DNA from: Pseudomonas sp. SJZ079
Lineage (GTDB): Bacteria > Pseudomonadota > Gammaproteobacteria > Pseudomonadales > Pseudomonadaceae
Direction of reading: 5' to 3'
Assembly (NCBI RefSeq): GCF_007993865.1
Contig: NZ_VIUH01000013.1
Span: 62,001-126,000 of the forward strand
Length of the DNA stretch: 64,000 nucleotides
Under the pieces are notes generated by a model. The model saw nothing but the letters and a program-made list of their open reading frames with translations, was not told where the DNA came from and made no database searches. A program made the position numbers and the translations under genes. Position 1 is the stretch's first letter. Every line of letters starts with the position of its first letter. Positions 44,197 to 54,265 of this stretch are shown one piece after another.

Positions 44197-45717
44197 TCAC
44201 AGCGTGAATCGCGCGCTCGCCTGGGTGCCGACGCCGGCTGTTGATTCGATGGCGAAAATGCCGGCGAGCGCTTCGACCCTATAGCGCATACCCGCCAGAC
44301 CCAGGCAAGTTCGGCTTGGGTTTACCTCAGTCGCAGGCGCACTCCCGCTCGCGATACCCGGGCCGGCGTCGCAGACTCGTATTTCGAGCCAGGTTCCATC
44401 ATAGCTGGCGTGGACCTCCTGACCCGCTCCGCCAGCATGGCGGTATGCATTGTTCAGCGCCTCCTGAACAAAGCGGTAGATACATATCTTATGGGTGAGC
44501 GGTAGGTCTTCTGGCAGAGAGCCGCAGCTCAGCTTGACCTGGGTTTTGCTGCGCTGTTCATGCCGCAGTACAACCAGCTCCAATTCCTGGCGTAAGGTAA
44601 TACCGTTGATTTCCGGAAGCGCCAGGCCGCGAGAAATATTACGGATCTCCTGAAGTGCATCCTGCGCAGCATTCCTCATTGTTTCCAGGACATCCCCCTC
44701 TAGCGGATGACCATTTCTCTGGTAGCGCTCTTGCAGCGCGGCGAGCTCATCCAGTCGAACCAGAATCAGGGTCAGCAGTTGGGCGGGGCCGTCATGCAGG
44801 TCCGCGCCGATACGGCGCAGAGTGAGTTCGTTGATTTGCGAAAACTCCTGGTGGGCAGTGGCAATCTTGCGTTGCAGGTCGCCATTCTGCGAGAGCAGTT
44901 GCGCCTGTTCGTGCATTTGCCTGCGGAGCGTCTGTTGATGCCGCTCAATGATCCGGTCGCCACCTTGTACGATACAAAACAACAGCAGCAACATGGTCAG
45001 GGTAGCCGTGCCGACGATGATCCAGACTTCCCGGCGGGTGCGATCGACTTCGTGCTGCAGCGTCTTTGCGCTTTCATAAAACTCGCCAACGGCCACAATC
45101 CGCCCCGAGCCGAATTCCCGCAGCGGGGCATAGATTTCATACAAGGGAATGCCCAGGCTGCGTTCATAGATATTCTCGTCATCGTGCAGCTCACCCCATT
45201 CGGTGACGGTATGGCCCGCCAAGGCCTGGCTGATTTCGTAGGAAGTCGGGAATGCCTTGTTCAGCACGTCCTTGTTCGTGCTGTAAATCACCGTGCCGTC
45301 TGGGCTCCAGATCTTCACGGATTTGATGTGGGTGTTCAGCGTGGGGCTCGACATCAGGCGGTCGATAGACTGGGACGTCTTGGCGGACAAGCGCTTGTCC
45401 GTGGACAGCTCCTGCACGTAGGGTTCGAGAAATGTCGCCATGTACAGGGCGCCGGCCTCGGCGGCGGCCTGTACCGCTGAGCGCTCGATGGTTTTGCTGA
45501 CGAGATTGCCGACGAAGGCCATCGTCAGGCCGAGAATCAGCACTGCGGCAATGACGAACTGAGTCGAGCGGCTCAAGTGGCGCAACGCTACGAATGGTTT
45601 CTGCCACCAGCGTGGGGGCGAGCTCGAACTGGAACCTGGAGTCGAACCCGGCAAGACCGGGTTCGGTTCTTGCGGTAAGGGCACGCTCTGAGAGGCGACC
45701 TTCGCTCCTGTAGACAT
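44197..45717 (-). CDS. NarL/DegS-type sensor histidine kinase
   Basis: A 506-residue kinase. It has a Ser/Pro-rich cytoplasmic N-tail, a membrane helix, a periplasmic domain of about 150 residues (IKSVKIWSPDGTVIYSTN suggests a PAS/Cache-like fold), a second helix and a long coiled coil. HisKA_3 follows with the phospho-His in RIGADLHDGPAQLL, and an HATPase with FVQEALNNAYRHA and GLGLAGMRYRVEA-like G box. ATG 45717 has AGGAG eight bases upstream, so it is preferred over 45828. It converges on its probable partner regulator. Confidence 0.9.
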   Translation of the reverse strand: MSTGAKVASQSVPLPQEPNPVLPGSTPGSSSSSPPRWWQKPFVALRHLSRSTQFVIAAVLILGLTMAFVGNLVSKTIERSAVQAAAEAGALYMATFLEPYVQELSTDKRLSAKTSQSIDRLMSSPTLNTHIKSVKIWSPDGTVIYSTNKDVLNKAFPTSYEISQALAGHTVTEWGELHDDENIYERSLGIPLYEIYAPLREFGSGRIVAVGEFYESAKTLQHEVDRTRREVWIIVGTATLTMLLLLFCIVQGGDRIIERHQQTLRRQMHEQAQLLSQNGDLQRKIATAHQEFSQINELTLRRIGADLHDGPAQLLTLILVRLDELAALQERYQRNGHPLEGDVLETMRNAAQDALQEIRNISRGLALPEINGITLRQELELVVLRHEQRSKTQVKLSCGSLPEDLPLTHKICIYRFVQEALNNAYRHAGGAGQEVHASYDGTWLEIRVCDAGPGIASGSAPATEVNPSRTCLGLAGMRYRVEALAGIFAIESTAGVGTQASARFTL

Positions 45718-46115
45718 CCGCGTTACTCCTTGGGATAGACCCTGCGTGACAGGCGTTCGGCCCTGCAATGACCGCCGGGCTTCTGCTGCCGGCTGTGAGA
45801 TTCCTGGGGAGGCATCCACAATGGCCACGCAGCAAAAGCTGACATAAGGGCGTCGAGGGCCGGGTAGCTGGAGTGAGGATGCCCGCTCACTGCATGAGTC
45901 TAGTTCAGCTGACGATGCTGGGGCCGGTCGGGATGCTTACGTCCTGTCGTCGGCAGCGGAACAGTGGCCGGGAAAGGCGTGTGGGGCACACGGCGGCGAG
46001 GGTCGGTAGTGCGCCCCGGCAGATATGGGGCACGGCTGGTTATCGGGGCGATATCCGGGTCGAGCGAATGCAACTGCTCTACCCACGCTCAGAGAATCGC
46101 GGTTCGCCATGGAAA
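45718..46115. other. Intergenic region between the histidine kinase and DMT gene
   Basis: About 400 bases. It contains the promoter of the minus-strand kinase near 45720-45830 and the 3' end region of the DMT gene. I see no believable gene, no clear terminator and no small-RNA-like terminator. Confidence 0.4.
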
Positions 46116-47024
46116 CTAAGTAGCGGCTTGTGGCGCTATTGCCGGTGCCGTTGGCCTGACCACCAGCCATAGCGCCACGGCAATCAACACGCCGCCATAC
46201 AGATAAGCCCAAGATAACGGTTCATCCAGCAGCAATGCACCCCACAACACACCGAATGGTGGGATCAGGAAGGTGGTAGTCGAGGCTTTGATCGGGCCGA
46301 TATCGGTCAGTAAACGAAAGTACAGGACATAGGCAAAGGCCGTGCACATCAGCCCGAGTCCGGCGAGGGACAGCCAGACTTCCAGACCGCCCCAACTGAC
46401 CGGCGGCTGCACCACCAGTGCGCCGGCAAACAACGGCAACAGGAACAGGCTGGCGCCGCACAGGCTGCTGAACGCGGTCAGGCGGTTATCCAGGCCGCCC
46501 TGTTGGCCGATCCAGCGTCGGGTGAGGAAGCCGGCAAAGCCGTAGCACGTCGTGGCGAGCAGGCAGGCGGCTGCGCCGAGCAGCAGCTCCAGGTCGACAC
46601 TGACCGGCCCGGTGCGGGTCAGTACGGCGACGCCGAACAGACCGAGCGCTACGCCTGCGGCTTTGCTGGTGGTCAGCGCCTCACTGAAAAACAACATGCC
46701 GATCAGCACGCCCATCATCGGCGTGGTGGCGTTGAAGATCGCCGAGTAGCCGGCCGGGAGCACCAGCGCCGCCAGGCAGTACATGGCCGAGGGCAGCCCG
46801 GCGTTGATCACCCCGAGGATCAGGCACTGCTTGAGCTTGCCGCGAAAATCCCAGCGTACCCGCATGATCAGCAGGATCGCCAGCAGGCCAAGGGCCCCCA
46901 GGCTGGCGCGGAAGAAGGCGGTGGGCATGCTGCCGAGCACCGGTGCGATGATCCGCATGAATAGAAAGCTGGCGCCCCAGATAGCAGCGAGCAGTAACAG
47001 ACGTAGCAGATCAGCGAGGCGCAT
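46116..47024 (-). CDS. DMT-superfamily EamA exporter
   Basis: A 302-residue protein with ten membrane helices formed by two EamA repeats (about 5-135 and 145-290), including LLLAAIWGASFLFMRI at the start and PPFGVLWGALLLDEPLSWAYLYGG in the second. ATG 47024 has GGAG six bases upstream, so the shorter form is chosen. DMT proteins export small metabolites such as amino acids; the substrate is unknown. Confidence 0.88.
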   Translation of the reverse strand: MRLADLLRLLLLAAIWGASFLFMRIIAPVLGSMPTAFFRASLGALGLLAILLIMRVRWDFRGKLKQCLILGVINAGLPSAMYCLAALVLPAGYSAIFNATTPMMGVLIGMLFFSEALTTSKAAGVALGLFGVAVLTRTGPVSVDLELLLGAAACLLATTCYGFAGFLTRRWIGQQGGLDNRLTAFSSLCGASLFLLPLFAGALVVQPPVSWGGLEVWLSLAGLGLMCTAFAYVLYFRLLTDIGPIKASTTTFLIPPFGVLWGALLLDEPLSWAYLYGGVLIAVALWLVVRPTAPAIAPQAAT

Positions 47025-47222
47025 GACGCACTCCACACAGCGGCGGGACGCGAAGTGTTGCTGGGCGGGCTCGCCAAGGCAATCCGAAAGTCGCTTTTAA
47101 ATCAATGCAGCGGCTATTTTTCACGGCGATAAGCGCTTTTACCCCAGTGCTTGGCTTTCCCAGGCGCCGGTCACTGGCTAAGCTCGCCACTCAATACCCT
47201 GTCTTCCACTAGAGGTTTGCCC

Positions 47223-48953
47223 ATGGCGCAGCAATGGCCGGCCGCCGATATCGCCCGTCAGATTCTCGATGGCTTCGACGATTATCGTGAGCATTTCCGC
47301 CAGATCACCGAGGGCGCCCGCGCCCGCTTCGAGCAGGCGCTCTGGCAGGAGGCGCAGAGCGCCTCGGCGGCGCGGATCAACCTGTATGAGGAAAAGGTCG
47401 AGGAGGTAGGGCAGCGCCTGCGGCGCGGCTTCAACCAGGAATTGTTCGAGGTGCACCAATGGCCGCTGGTGAAGAGCGCCTATATCGCGCTGATCGATCT
47501 GCGCGACGACGATGAGCTGGCCGAGACCTGGTACAACTCGATTTTCTGCGGTCTGTTCAGCCATGACCAGATCAGTGATGGCTGCATGTTCATCCACACC
47601 ACCCGACCCTCGTTGCGACCTCGCACGCGTATCGTGCAAACCCGCAGCTATCGGCCGTGCGGCGATCTGCCGGGGCTGCTCAAGCAGGTCTTCGACGACT
47701 ACCGTTTCGACGCGCCCTATGAAGACCTGCCACGCGACCTCGAGCGGCTCGAAGGGCAACTGCGCGAAAGCCTGCCGGACTGGGTGTGCAAGGACCCGGA
47801 GTTGAGTGTCGAGCTGTTTTCCTCGGTGCTCTACCGCAACAAGGGGGCCTACCTGGTCGGCCGTCTGTTCACCCGGGATGAACAGTGGCCGCTGGTGATT
47901 CCGTTGTTGCACCGCGAAGGGCGGGGCGTGCAGATCGATGCATTGATCACCGATGAAGCCGAGGTGTCGATCATCTTCTCCTTCACCCGCTCGTATTTCA
48001 TGGTCGAGGTGGCGATTCCGGCGGAGTTCGTCGGTTTCCTCAAGCGCATACTGCCGGGCAAGCACATCGCCGAACTCTACACCTCGATCGGTTTCTACAA
48101 GCACGGCAAGTCGGAGTTCTACCGCGCACTGATCAATCATCTGGCCAATACCGATGACAAGTTCATCATGGCCCCCGGCGTGCGCGGCATGGTCATGAGC
48201 GTGTTCACCCTGCCGGGTTTCAATACCGTGTTCAAAATCATCAAGGATCGCTTCGCTCCGTCGAAAACCGTCGACCGCGCCACGGTGATCCAGAAGTATC
48301 GCCTGGTACGCAGTGTCGACCGGGTGGGGCGTATGGCCGATACCCAGGAGTTCGCCGACTTTCGCTTCCCCAAGGCCAAGTTCGAGGCGGATTGCCTGGC
48401 CGAACTACTGGAAGTGGCGCCGTCCACCGTGGTCCTGGAAGGTGACACCGTGCTGGTGCGCCATTGCTGGACCGAACGGCGCATGACCCCGCTGAATATG
48501 TATGTGGACAGCGCGACCGAGGGGCAGGTGCGTGCAGCGCTGGACGACTATGGCCTGGCGATCAAACAGTTGGCGGCGGCGAATATTTTTCCCGGTGACA
48601 TGCTGTTGAAGAACTTCGGCGTGACCCGCCACGGCCGTGTGGTGTTCTACGACTACGATGAAATCTGCTACCTCACCGAGATGAACTTCCGGCGCATTCC
48701 CGAACCCCGTTATCCGGAGGACGAAATGGCCTCGGAGCCCTGGTATTCGGTGGCGCCGTTGGATGTGTTTCCGGAAGAGTTCCCGCCGTTCCTGTTCGCC
48801 GACATCCAGCAGCGGCGCTTATTTAGCCAACTGCACGGCGAACTGTATGACGCCGACTACTGGAAGAGCCTGCAAGCGGCGATTCGCGAGGGCAAGGTGA
48901 TCGATGTGTTCCCTTACCGGCGTAAAGTCGGGCGTGTCGATAACCTGGATTGA
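47223..48953 (+). CDS. aceK: Isocitrate dehydrogenase kinase/phosphatase
   Basis: A 576-residue AceK. The family is unmistakable from long conserved blocks such as [34 protein letters not shown] and [20 protein letters not shown]. It phosphorylates and dephosphorylates isocitrate dehydrogenase to divert carbon to the glyoxylate shunt on acetate or fatty acids. Length is standard. It is not next to aceA/aceB here. ATG 47223 begins [15 protein letters not shown]; the upstream in-frame extension is untypical. Confidence 0.95.
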   Translation: MAQQWPAADIARQILDGFDDYREHFRQITEGARARFEQALWQEAQSASAARINLYEEKVEEVGQRLRRGFNQELFEVHQWPLVKSAYIALIDLRDDDELAETWYNSIFCGLFSHDQISDGCMFIHTTRPSLRPRTRIVQTRSYRPCGDLPGLLKQVFDDYRFDAPYEDLPRDLERLEGQLRESLPDWVCKDPELSVELFSSVLYRNKGAYLVGRLFTRDEQWPLVIPLLHREGRGVQIDALITDEAEVSIIFSFTRSYFMVEVAIPAEFVGFLKRILPGKHIAELYTSIGFYKHGKSEFYRALINHLANTDDKFIMAPGVRGMVMSVFTLPGFNTVFKIIKDRFAPSKTVDRATVIQKYRLVRSVDRVGRMADTQEFADFRFPKAKFEADCLAELLEVAPSTVVLEGDTVLVRHCWTERRMTPLNMYVDSATEGQVRAALDDYGLAIKQLAAANIFPGDMLLKNFGVTRHGRVVFYDYDEICYLTEMNFRRIPEPRYPEDEMASEPWYSVAPLDVFPEEFPPFLFADIQQRRLFSQLHGELYDADYWKSLQAAIREGKVIDVFPYRRKVGRVDNLD

Positions 48954-48995
48954 GCACAAGGTACCCGGCGCGATACCTGGGCAGGGGGCACGACT

Positions 48996-49025
48996 GTTTC
49001 TGCGCCGCGCATCAGCGGCAGAAAC
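48996..49025 (+). terminator. Hairpin downstream of aceK
   Basis: GTTTCTG (48996-49002) pairs with CAGAAAC (49019-49025), with CCGC/GCGG pairing inside. There is no T-run, so function as a terminator is uncertain. Confidence 0.4.
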
Positions 49026-49161
49026 CGCAAAAGCTGGGCTAGGGGTTGGCTGGGCGGTGCTCGGGTTGCAGCTATACCCCCTGCAGTTTTGCGCAGATTG
49101 ATCTACGCTCAAGCAAGGTGCCCCGAGCGCCTTATCGAAGTCCTTGGCAGGAGGAAGTCCC

Positions 49162-49299
49162 ATGATCGCCAAGTCGCAAAATGCCTTAGAAGATCTGCTG
49201 GTTGCCCTTGGCCTGCTCGATCGGCCACAACTGCAGCCCGTCCCCGTGCGGACCAATACCCCTCGCGATCCTAAAACCCCACGCCGGCGCCGCGAGTAA
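49162..49299 (+). CDS. Small basic-tailed protein downstream of aceK
   Basis: A 45-residue frame with an excellent AGGAGGAAG ribosome site seven bases before ATG. The product has an amphipathic helix (QNALEDLLVALGLLD) and an Arg/Pro-rich tail ending TPRRRRE. The ribosome site, composition and position make it a likely real gene, probably with its own promoter. It has no recognised domain. Confidence 0.65.
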   Translation: MIAKSQNALEDLLVALGLLDRPQLQPVPVRTNTPRDPKTPRRRRE

Positions 49300-49532
49300 G
49301 TGGCGCTCGGGTAGCCGCCGAGTGCAGCTTGCAGTTTAGTGCGCGGGGGGCATGGCTTGGTGCCGTGGGAGGAGCCCGTTGGGCTCGGAGACGGGGGCGT
49401 TGGTTGTGCTGTGAAACCTGGAGGAGCGGCCGTTGCTGCATGAACGGGTTGCAGAGGCTGACTATTCGCCTCCTCCGACTAAACAATCTCAATGACGGAC
49501 GTTCTCGTCCTGCCTGCCAACGTCGTCGGTTA

Positions 49533-50267
49533 CTAGACAGATTCCCTGTGGCTCTTGAGCCACTGATCGATCAGCTCGCGCATACGCTCGCCCGAGAAGC
49601 TCGGGAAGTGCCCGCCATGCACGGTGCGCACCGGTAGGCCGCGCAGCCGTATCAGGCTTTGCGCGTAGTCCTGCAGGTTGGAGTGGTAGGCATTGTCGAT
49701 CAAGGGTCCGTCATACAGGATGTCGCCGGAAAACAGCGTCTGCGTCGCCGCCTCCCACAGGCTGATGCCGCCTGGCGAATGTCCGGGGGTGTGCAGCACT
49801 TGCAGCACCCGGTCGCCCAGGTCCAGCACATCGCCTTCCTCTATCAGTCGCGTCGCCGGCGCGGCCCTGACCCGGTACTCGGCGTAGCACAGCGGGCAGT
49901 CGGGGTGCGCCTCGAACATCTCGTCGCCAACGAAGTCCGCGGCCAGGGTATTGGCCCCGGTTGGCGCCGCGAGTATGTCCGCCTCGGCCGGATGCACCAG
50001 GCGCTCGGGGAACTCGTGATGGCCGGCGATATGGTCGAAGTGCGTGTGGCTGGCCACCGCCAGCAGCGGGCGCTCGGTCAGCCAGGGCAATTGCTCACGC
50101 AGGCTGACCAGGCCGGAGCCGGAGTCGATCAGCACATCGCGCTCGCGGCCTTGCACATGCCACAGGTTGCAGCGGTAGAACGGCCGTATATAGGGTTCGT
50201 GGATCAGGCTGATGCCGTCGTAGCGGTGTTCCACTTCGAACCAGTGATCGCGGCTGACGATTTTCAT
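49533..50267 (-). CDS. Metallo-beta-lactamase-fold hydrolase
   Basis: A 244-residue MBL-fold protein with the metal motif HTHFDH (74-79), later HTPGHSPGGIS, the Asp in FSGDILYDG and the final His in VHGGHFPSF. ATG 50267 gives a normal N-terminus. It lies 85 bases downstream of the ThDP decarboxylase in the same direction, at the end of the guanidino-compound locus. Hydrolysis of a thioester, lactone or guanidino derivative is possible; the substrate is unknown. Confidence 0.87.
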   Translation of the reverse strand: MKIVSRDHWFEVEHRYDGISLIHEPYIRPFYRCNLWHVQGRERDVLIDSGSGLVSLREQLPWLTERPLLAVASHTHFDHIAGHHEFPERLVHPAEADILAAPTGANTLAADFVGDEMFEAHPDCPLCYAEYRVRAAPATRLIEEGDVLDLGDRVLQVLHTPGHSPGGISLWEAATQTLFSGDILYDGPLIDNAYHSNLQDYAQSLIRLRGLPVRTVHGGHFPSFSGERMRELIDQWLKSHRESV

Positions 50268-50352
50268 GCGGCTACCTATCCTGCGCGTGCGTTGATTCCA
50301 GCCTACGCCCTTGCCGGCAGGATGCGCGGGCTCCTGCCGGGTTTTCAAGGGC

Positions 50353-51954
50353 TCAGGGGTGGAAGGGCGGCGCCTCGAGGATTTCGATCAGCAGCGGGCG
50401 GTCCGCCGGCGCATCGCGCAGCAGCTCGGCCAGGTGGGCGTGGTCGCGGGCCCGTTCGGCGGCGCAGCCGAAGCCCCGGGCGAGGGTCAGGAAGTCCGGG
50501 GTGTAGATGTCCACGCCCAGTGGCGTGATGTCGCGCCTTTCCATGTAGCGCTTGATCTCGCCGTAGCCGGCGTTGTTCCACAGCAACACGATTACTGCGA
50601 CCTTGGCTTCCACGGCGCTGGCCAGTTCCGGCAGGCTGAATTGGATGCCGCCATCGCCGATCAGGCAGATGACCGGGCGGCCCGGCTCGCCCAGCTTGGC
50701 GCCGATCGCCGCGGGTAGGCCGTAACCCAGGGTGCCGTAGCCGGTGGAGGAGTTGAACCAGCGGCGGGTGCCGTCCAGCTCGACCAGGTGGTTGCCGCTG
50801 TACACGGTTTGCGTCGAGTCGCCGACGAAGCGCGCCTCCGGCAGCGCCTCCAGCACGGTGTCGAACAACTGGCGGTAATGCGCCCAGGCGGAAAATTCTT
50901 CGGCCAGCTGCGCCTGTACGGCCGCGGTGCGCAAGGCGCCTGGACTGCCTGCGCGCAGCTCGCCCGCGGGGAGGTCGGCCAGCAACAAGCGCATGGCCAG
51001 GCGCGCGTCGCCCTGGATCGCCAGGCTCGGGGGGAAGTTGCGGTGCAGCTGCTGGGCGTCGATATCGATGCGGATCAGCTGGCCGGGCAGCTTGAAGTTG
51101 CCGTCGAACACCACGTCGTAGTCGGTCTCGCCCAGCTCGGTGCCGATGGCCAGGACCACATCGGCCTCCAGCGCCAACTGGCGCACCGGTATCAGGGACT
51201 GATTACTGCCCAGCAGCAATGGATGGCCGGGCGGCAGCAGACCCTTGGCGTTGATGGTCAGGGCGGTCGGTGCATCCAGCGCAGTGGCCAGGGCACGGGC
51301 CTCGGCCGAGGCCGCGACGCAGCCGCCGCCGAGCAACAGCAGCGGGCGTTTGGCCGTGCGCAGCAGGGCCGCTGCCTCGCGCAGCAGGGCGCGGGGTGGA
51401 ATCGGCCGCTGGATGTTCGGTCGCGGGGCCAATCGCATGTGTTCGGCCGGCGCGGTGATGATGTCCAGCGGCAACTCGATATGCACCGGGCGCGGCCGCT
51501 CGCCCTCGAATACGGCGAAGGCGCGGGCCAGTACGCCGGGCAATTCCTCGACGCTCATCAGGGTATGGCTGAAGGCGGTGACGCCGGCAGTCAGCGCGCG
51601 CTGGTTGGGTAGCTCGTGCAGATAGCCCTTGCCGAGGCCCAGGCGATCGCGCTGGTTGACGCTGGAAATAACCAGCATGGGAATCGAGTCGGCATAGGCC
51701 TGGGCCATGGCGGTGAGGATGTTGGTCATCCCCGGCCCGGTGATGATGAAGCACACCCCGGGCTTACCGCTGACCCGGGCATAGCCATCGGCCATAAACC
51801 CGGCGCCCTGTTCGTGGCGTGGGGTGATGTGGCGAATACTGCTGTGCGGCAGGCCGCGGTACAGCTCGACGGTATGCACGCCGGGGATACCGAACATGGT
51901 GTCGACGCCCCAGGCTTCGAGTTGTTTGACGAGAAATTCGCCGCAGGTGGTCAT
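50353..51954 (-). CDS. ThDP-dependent decarboxylase, 2-ketoarginine (AruI) type
   Basis: A 533-residue acetolactate-synthase-fold enzyme. The ThDP proton-relay Glu is in PRHEQGAG (E48), the pyrimidine domain is followed by a central domain, and the ThDP/Mg motif is GDGGIQFS ... NNAGYGEI. The sequence GFMADGYARVSGKPGVCFIITGPG belongs to the 5-guanidino-2-oxopentanoate decarboxylase branch, which turns 2-ketoarginine into 4-guanidinobutyraldehyde. The guanidinobutyrase in the locus would act two steps later. ATG 51954 is chosen for the AGGGA upstream. A terminator separates it from the symporter. Confidence 0.82.
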   Translation of the reverse strand: MTTCGEFLVKQLEAWGVDTMFGIPGVHTVELYRGLPHSSIRHITPRHEQGAGFMADGYARVSGKPGVCFIITGPGMTNILTAMAQAYADSIPMLVISSVNQRDRLGLGKGYLHELPNQRALTAGVTAFSHTLMSVEELPGVLARAFAVFEGERPRPVHIELPLDIITAPAEHMRLAPRPNIQRPIPPRALLREAAALLRTAKRPLLLLGGGCVAASAEARALATALDAPTALTINAKGLLPPGHPLLLGSNQSLIPVRQLALEADVVLAIGTELGETDYDVVFDGNFKLPGQLIRIDIDAQQLHRNFPPSLAIQGDARLAMRLLLADLPAGELRAGSPGALRTAAVQAQLAEEFSAWAHYRQLFDTVLEALPEARFVGDSTQTVYSGNHLVELDGTRRWFNSSTGYGTLGYGLPAAIGAKLGEPGRPVICLIGDGGIQFSLPELASAVEAKVAVIVLLWNNAGYGEIKRYMERRDITPLGVDIYTPDFLTLARGFGCAAERARDHAHLAELLRDAPADRPLLIEILEAPPFHP

Positions 51955-51982
51955 GGGGTTTCCCTGTACAGGTAGCGGTCGG

Positions 51983-52018
51983 AATAAAACGCGATTCCGC
52001 ACAGCCGTGCGGAATCGC
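51983..52018 (-). terminator. Minus-strand terminator after the symporter gene
   Basis: GCGATTCCGCAC (51991-52002) and GTGCGGAATCGC (52007-52018) form a perfect twelve-base stem with loop AGCC. On the minus strand it is followed by GTTTTATT. It would end transcription of the symporter before the decarboxylase gene. Confidence 0.8.
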
Positions 52019-52022
52019 TAAT

Positions 52023-52046
52023 GCCGGTCTCGCGAGAGAGACCGGC
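52023..52046. terminator. Second hairpin after the symporter gene
   Basis: GCCGGTCTC (52023-52031) pairs perfectly with GAGACCGGC (52038-52046), six-base loop. No T-run. It lies between the symporter stop and the stronger terminator. Confidence 0.5.
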
Positions 52047-52060
52047 CGCTCGCAAGGAGC

Positions 52061-53446
52061 TTAGGCCAGGCCGGTCGCGGTGGCCGGACGGCGCGACAGC
52101 AGGCTGATCACCACGAAACTCAGCGCGCCGACTGTCAGGCTGTAGTAGATCGGCGTGTTGGCGTCTAGACCGTCGGTGTACATGAAGAAGGCCGCGGTCA
52201 GGCTGCCCAACAGCATGCTGGCGATGGCGCCGAGGGTGCTGGCGCGCTTCCAGTAGATGGCACCCAGCAGCGGGATGAACATGCCGCCCACCAACAGGTT
52301 ATAGGCCAGGGTCAAGGCGCTGATCACGTCGCTCACCACCAGGGCGATGGCCAGGACGACAATGCCCAGCAGCAAGGTGAACACGCGGTTTTCATTGGCG
52401 CTGCCTTCCTCACCCTTGCGCCCCGTGAGCAGCGGCCAGAGATCCTGTGCGGCGGTGGTCGAAGCGGCCAGCAGGCCGGCACTGGCGGTAGACATCAGTG
52501 CGGCCAGGGCGGCGGCGATCACCAGGCCGCGGATGCCGTCCGGCAGGGTCAGCTGAACGATGCTGGCGAAGGCGTTGTTGACGTTTTCCAGGTCCGGCAG
52601 CAGCACCTTGGCGGCCATGCCGATCAGCGCGGCGGCCAGGCCGTAGAGCACGCAGTAAAGGCCGGCCGCGGAGCCGGCGAGCTTGGCGACCTTGGCACTG
52701 CGTGCGGTGAACACCCGTTGCCAGATGTCCTGGCCGATGAAGATGCCGAGGAAGTAGATCAGGAAGTAGGTGATGATGGTGTCCCAGCCGATCGCCGTGA
52801 GCGAGAAGTAGCTCTGTGGCAGCTTGGCCACCAGCGCATCCCAGCCGCCGGCGTCGCCGATCGACATGGGCAGCAGGAGGAACACCAGGCCGATGGTCAT
52901 GATCAGGAACTGCACGATGTCGGTGAGGGTCAGCGACCACATGCCGCCGATGGTCGAGTAGAGCACCACCACGCCGCCGCCGAGCAGGATCGACACCCAG
53001 AATGGCAGGCCGAACAGCACCTGCATCACGGTGCCGATGGCGATGGTCGAGGTGGCGCCGATCATCAGCGCATAAACCAGCATGATCGCCGCGCTGGCAT
53101 GCCGCGCGGTCGGGTTGTAGCGGCGCTCGAGTACCTGGGTGACGGTATAGATCTTCAGCTTCAGCAGCGGTTTGGCGAGAAACAGGCTGATGCCGATGAT
53201 GCCCAGGCCGAGCGACGCGCACAGCCAGAAGCCGGACAAGCCATAGACGTAGCCGAGGCGCACGGTGCCGATGGTGGAGGCGCCACCGAGCACGGTCGCG
53301 GCCATGGTGCCGAGGTAGAAACCGGGACCGAGGTTGCGCCCGGCCACCAGGTAGTCTTCGCGAGTTTTCGCGCGGCGCATGCCGAACCAGCCGAGCAGCA
53401 ACATGGCAGATGCGTAGAGCAGCACTACGCCGATATCGAGGGACAT
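52061..53446 (-). CDS. Sodium:solute symporter (SSS family)
   Basis: A 461-residue protein with about thirteen helices; SSS features include the early GRNLGPGFYLGTMAATVLGGASTIG, GGMWSLTLTDIVQFLIM and LAALMSTASAGLLAAST, where the sodium-site Ser/Thr lie. In the guanidino locus it probably imports a guanidino acid, ketoacid or polyamine product. A strong terminator lies 43 bases after its stop. The substrate is inferred. Confidence 0.9.
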   Translation of the reverse strand: MSLDIGVVLLYASAMLLLGWFGMRRAKTREDYLVAGRNLGPGFYLGTMAATVLGGASTIGTVRLGYVYGLSGFWLCASLGLGIIGISLFLAKPLLKLKIYTVTQVLERRYNPTARHASAAIMLVYALMIGATSTIAIGTVMQVLFGLPFWVSILLGGGVVVLYSTIGGMWSLTLTDIVQFLIMTIGLVFLLLPMSIGDAGGWDALVAKLPQSYFSLTAIGWDTIITYFLIYFLGIFIGQDIWQRVFTARSAKVAKLAGSAAGLYCVLYGLAAALIGMAAKVLLPDLENVNNAFASIVQLTLPDGIRGLVIAAALAALMSTASAGLLAASTTAAQDLWPLLTGRKGEEGSANENRVFTLLLGIVVLAIALVVSDVISALTLAYNLLVGGMFIPLLGAIYWKRASTLGAIASMLLGSLTAAFFMYTDGLDANTPIYYSLTVGALSFVVISLLSRRPATATGLA

Positions 53447-53545
53447 TCAGGTACTCCTTTGTACTTGTTTTAGATGAAACATTTGGCCTGCCCAGCGTTC
53501 AGGAACGCCGGGCATGCCGAAGGGAAACGGGAAAACTTCGATGTT

Positions 53546-54265
53546 TTACTGCTGGTACGCCGGATCGAGCCGCTCCAGCTTGCGCAGCCAGGCCTGCCAC
53601 AGCAGCTGACGCTGCCATTCGACACCCTGGAACTGTTCGCGGGCGTGGCGGCTGAGGCTTGCCGGCATCTCGCGTATGTCAGGCAGCACGGCGGCGGCCA
53701 ACTGGATCTCGCAGGCCTTGTTCAGGTAGTACATCAGGTAGAAGGCATCGGCGACGCTGGCGCCGACGCTGAGCAGGCCATGGTGACGCAGGATCAGCGT
53801 GCTGTGCCCGGCGAGCGAGGCTACCAGGCGCTCGCGCTCGCCCAGATCGAAGGCGATGCCCTCGTAGTCATGGTAGCCAAGCCCTTGGTAGAACTCGGCG
53901 CTGATCTGGTTCAGTTGGGTCAGGCCGGTTTCGCTCGCAGCCACTGCCATGCCGGCCAGGGTGTGGGTGTGGATCACGCAGTGGGCATCCGCGCGGGCCA
54001 TGTGCAGGGCGCTGTGGATGGTAAAACCGGCGACGTTGTAGTCGGCCTCGCCGCCGATCACCCGGCCATGCAGGTCGACCACCAGCAGGTCGCTGGCGCG
54101 CACCTCCTCGAACAGCAGGCCGAACGGGTTGATCAGAAAGCGCGGTTCGGTCCCGGGCAGGCGTACCGAGAAGTGCGTATAGAGGGTGTCGTCCCAGCCG
54201 AACAGCGCCGCCAGCCGGTAGGCGGCGGCGAGGTCACGGCGCAGGGTGGCTTCGCTGTGGTTCAT
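53546..54265 (-). CDS. Class II aldolase/adducin-domain protein
   Basis: A 239-residue class II aldolase-fold protein. The zinc histidines are visible in CVIHTHT and RHHGLLSVG, with the Glu in AEFY region. Family members retro-aldolise or decarboxylate small hydroxy acids. It overlaps the ABC ATPase gene by one base (ATGA), so it is part of that operon; this placement next to a transporter and guanidinobutyrase is unusual. Confidence 0.88.
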   Translation of the reverse strand: MNHSEATLRRDLAAAYRLAALFGWDDTLYTHFSVRLPGTEPRFLINPFGLLFEEVRASDLLVVDLHGRVIGGEADYNVAGFTIHSALHMARADAHCVIHTHTLAGMAVAASETGLTQLNQISAEFYQGLGYHDYEGIAFDLGERERLVASLAGHSTLILRHHGLLSVGASVADAFYLMYYLNKACEIQLAAAVLPDIREMPASLSRHAREQFQGVEWQRQLLWQAWLRKLERLDPAYQQ

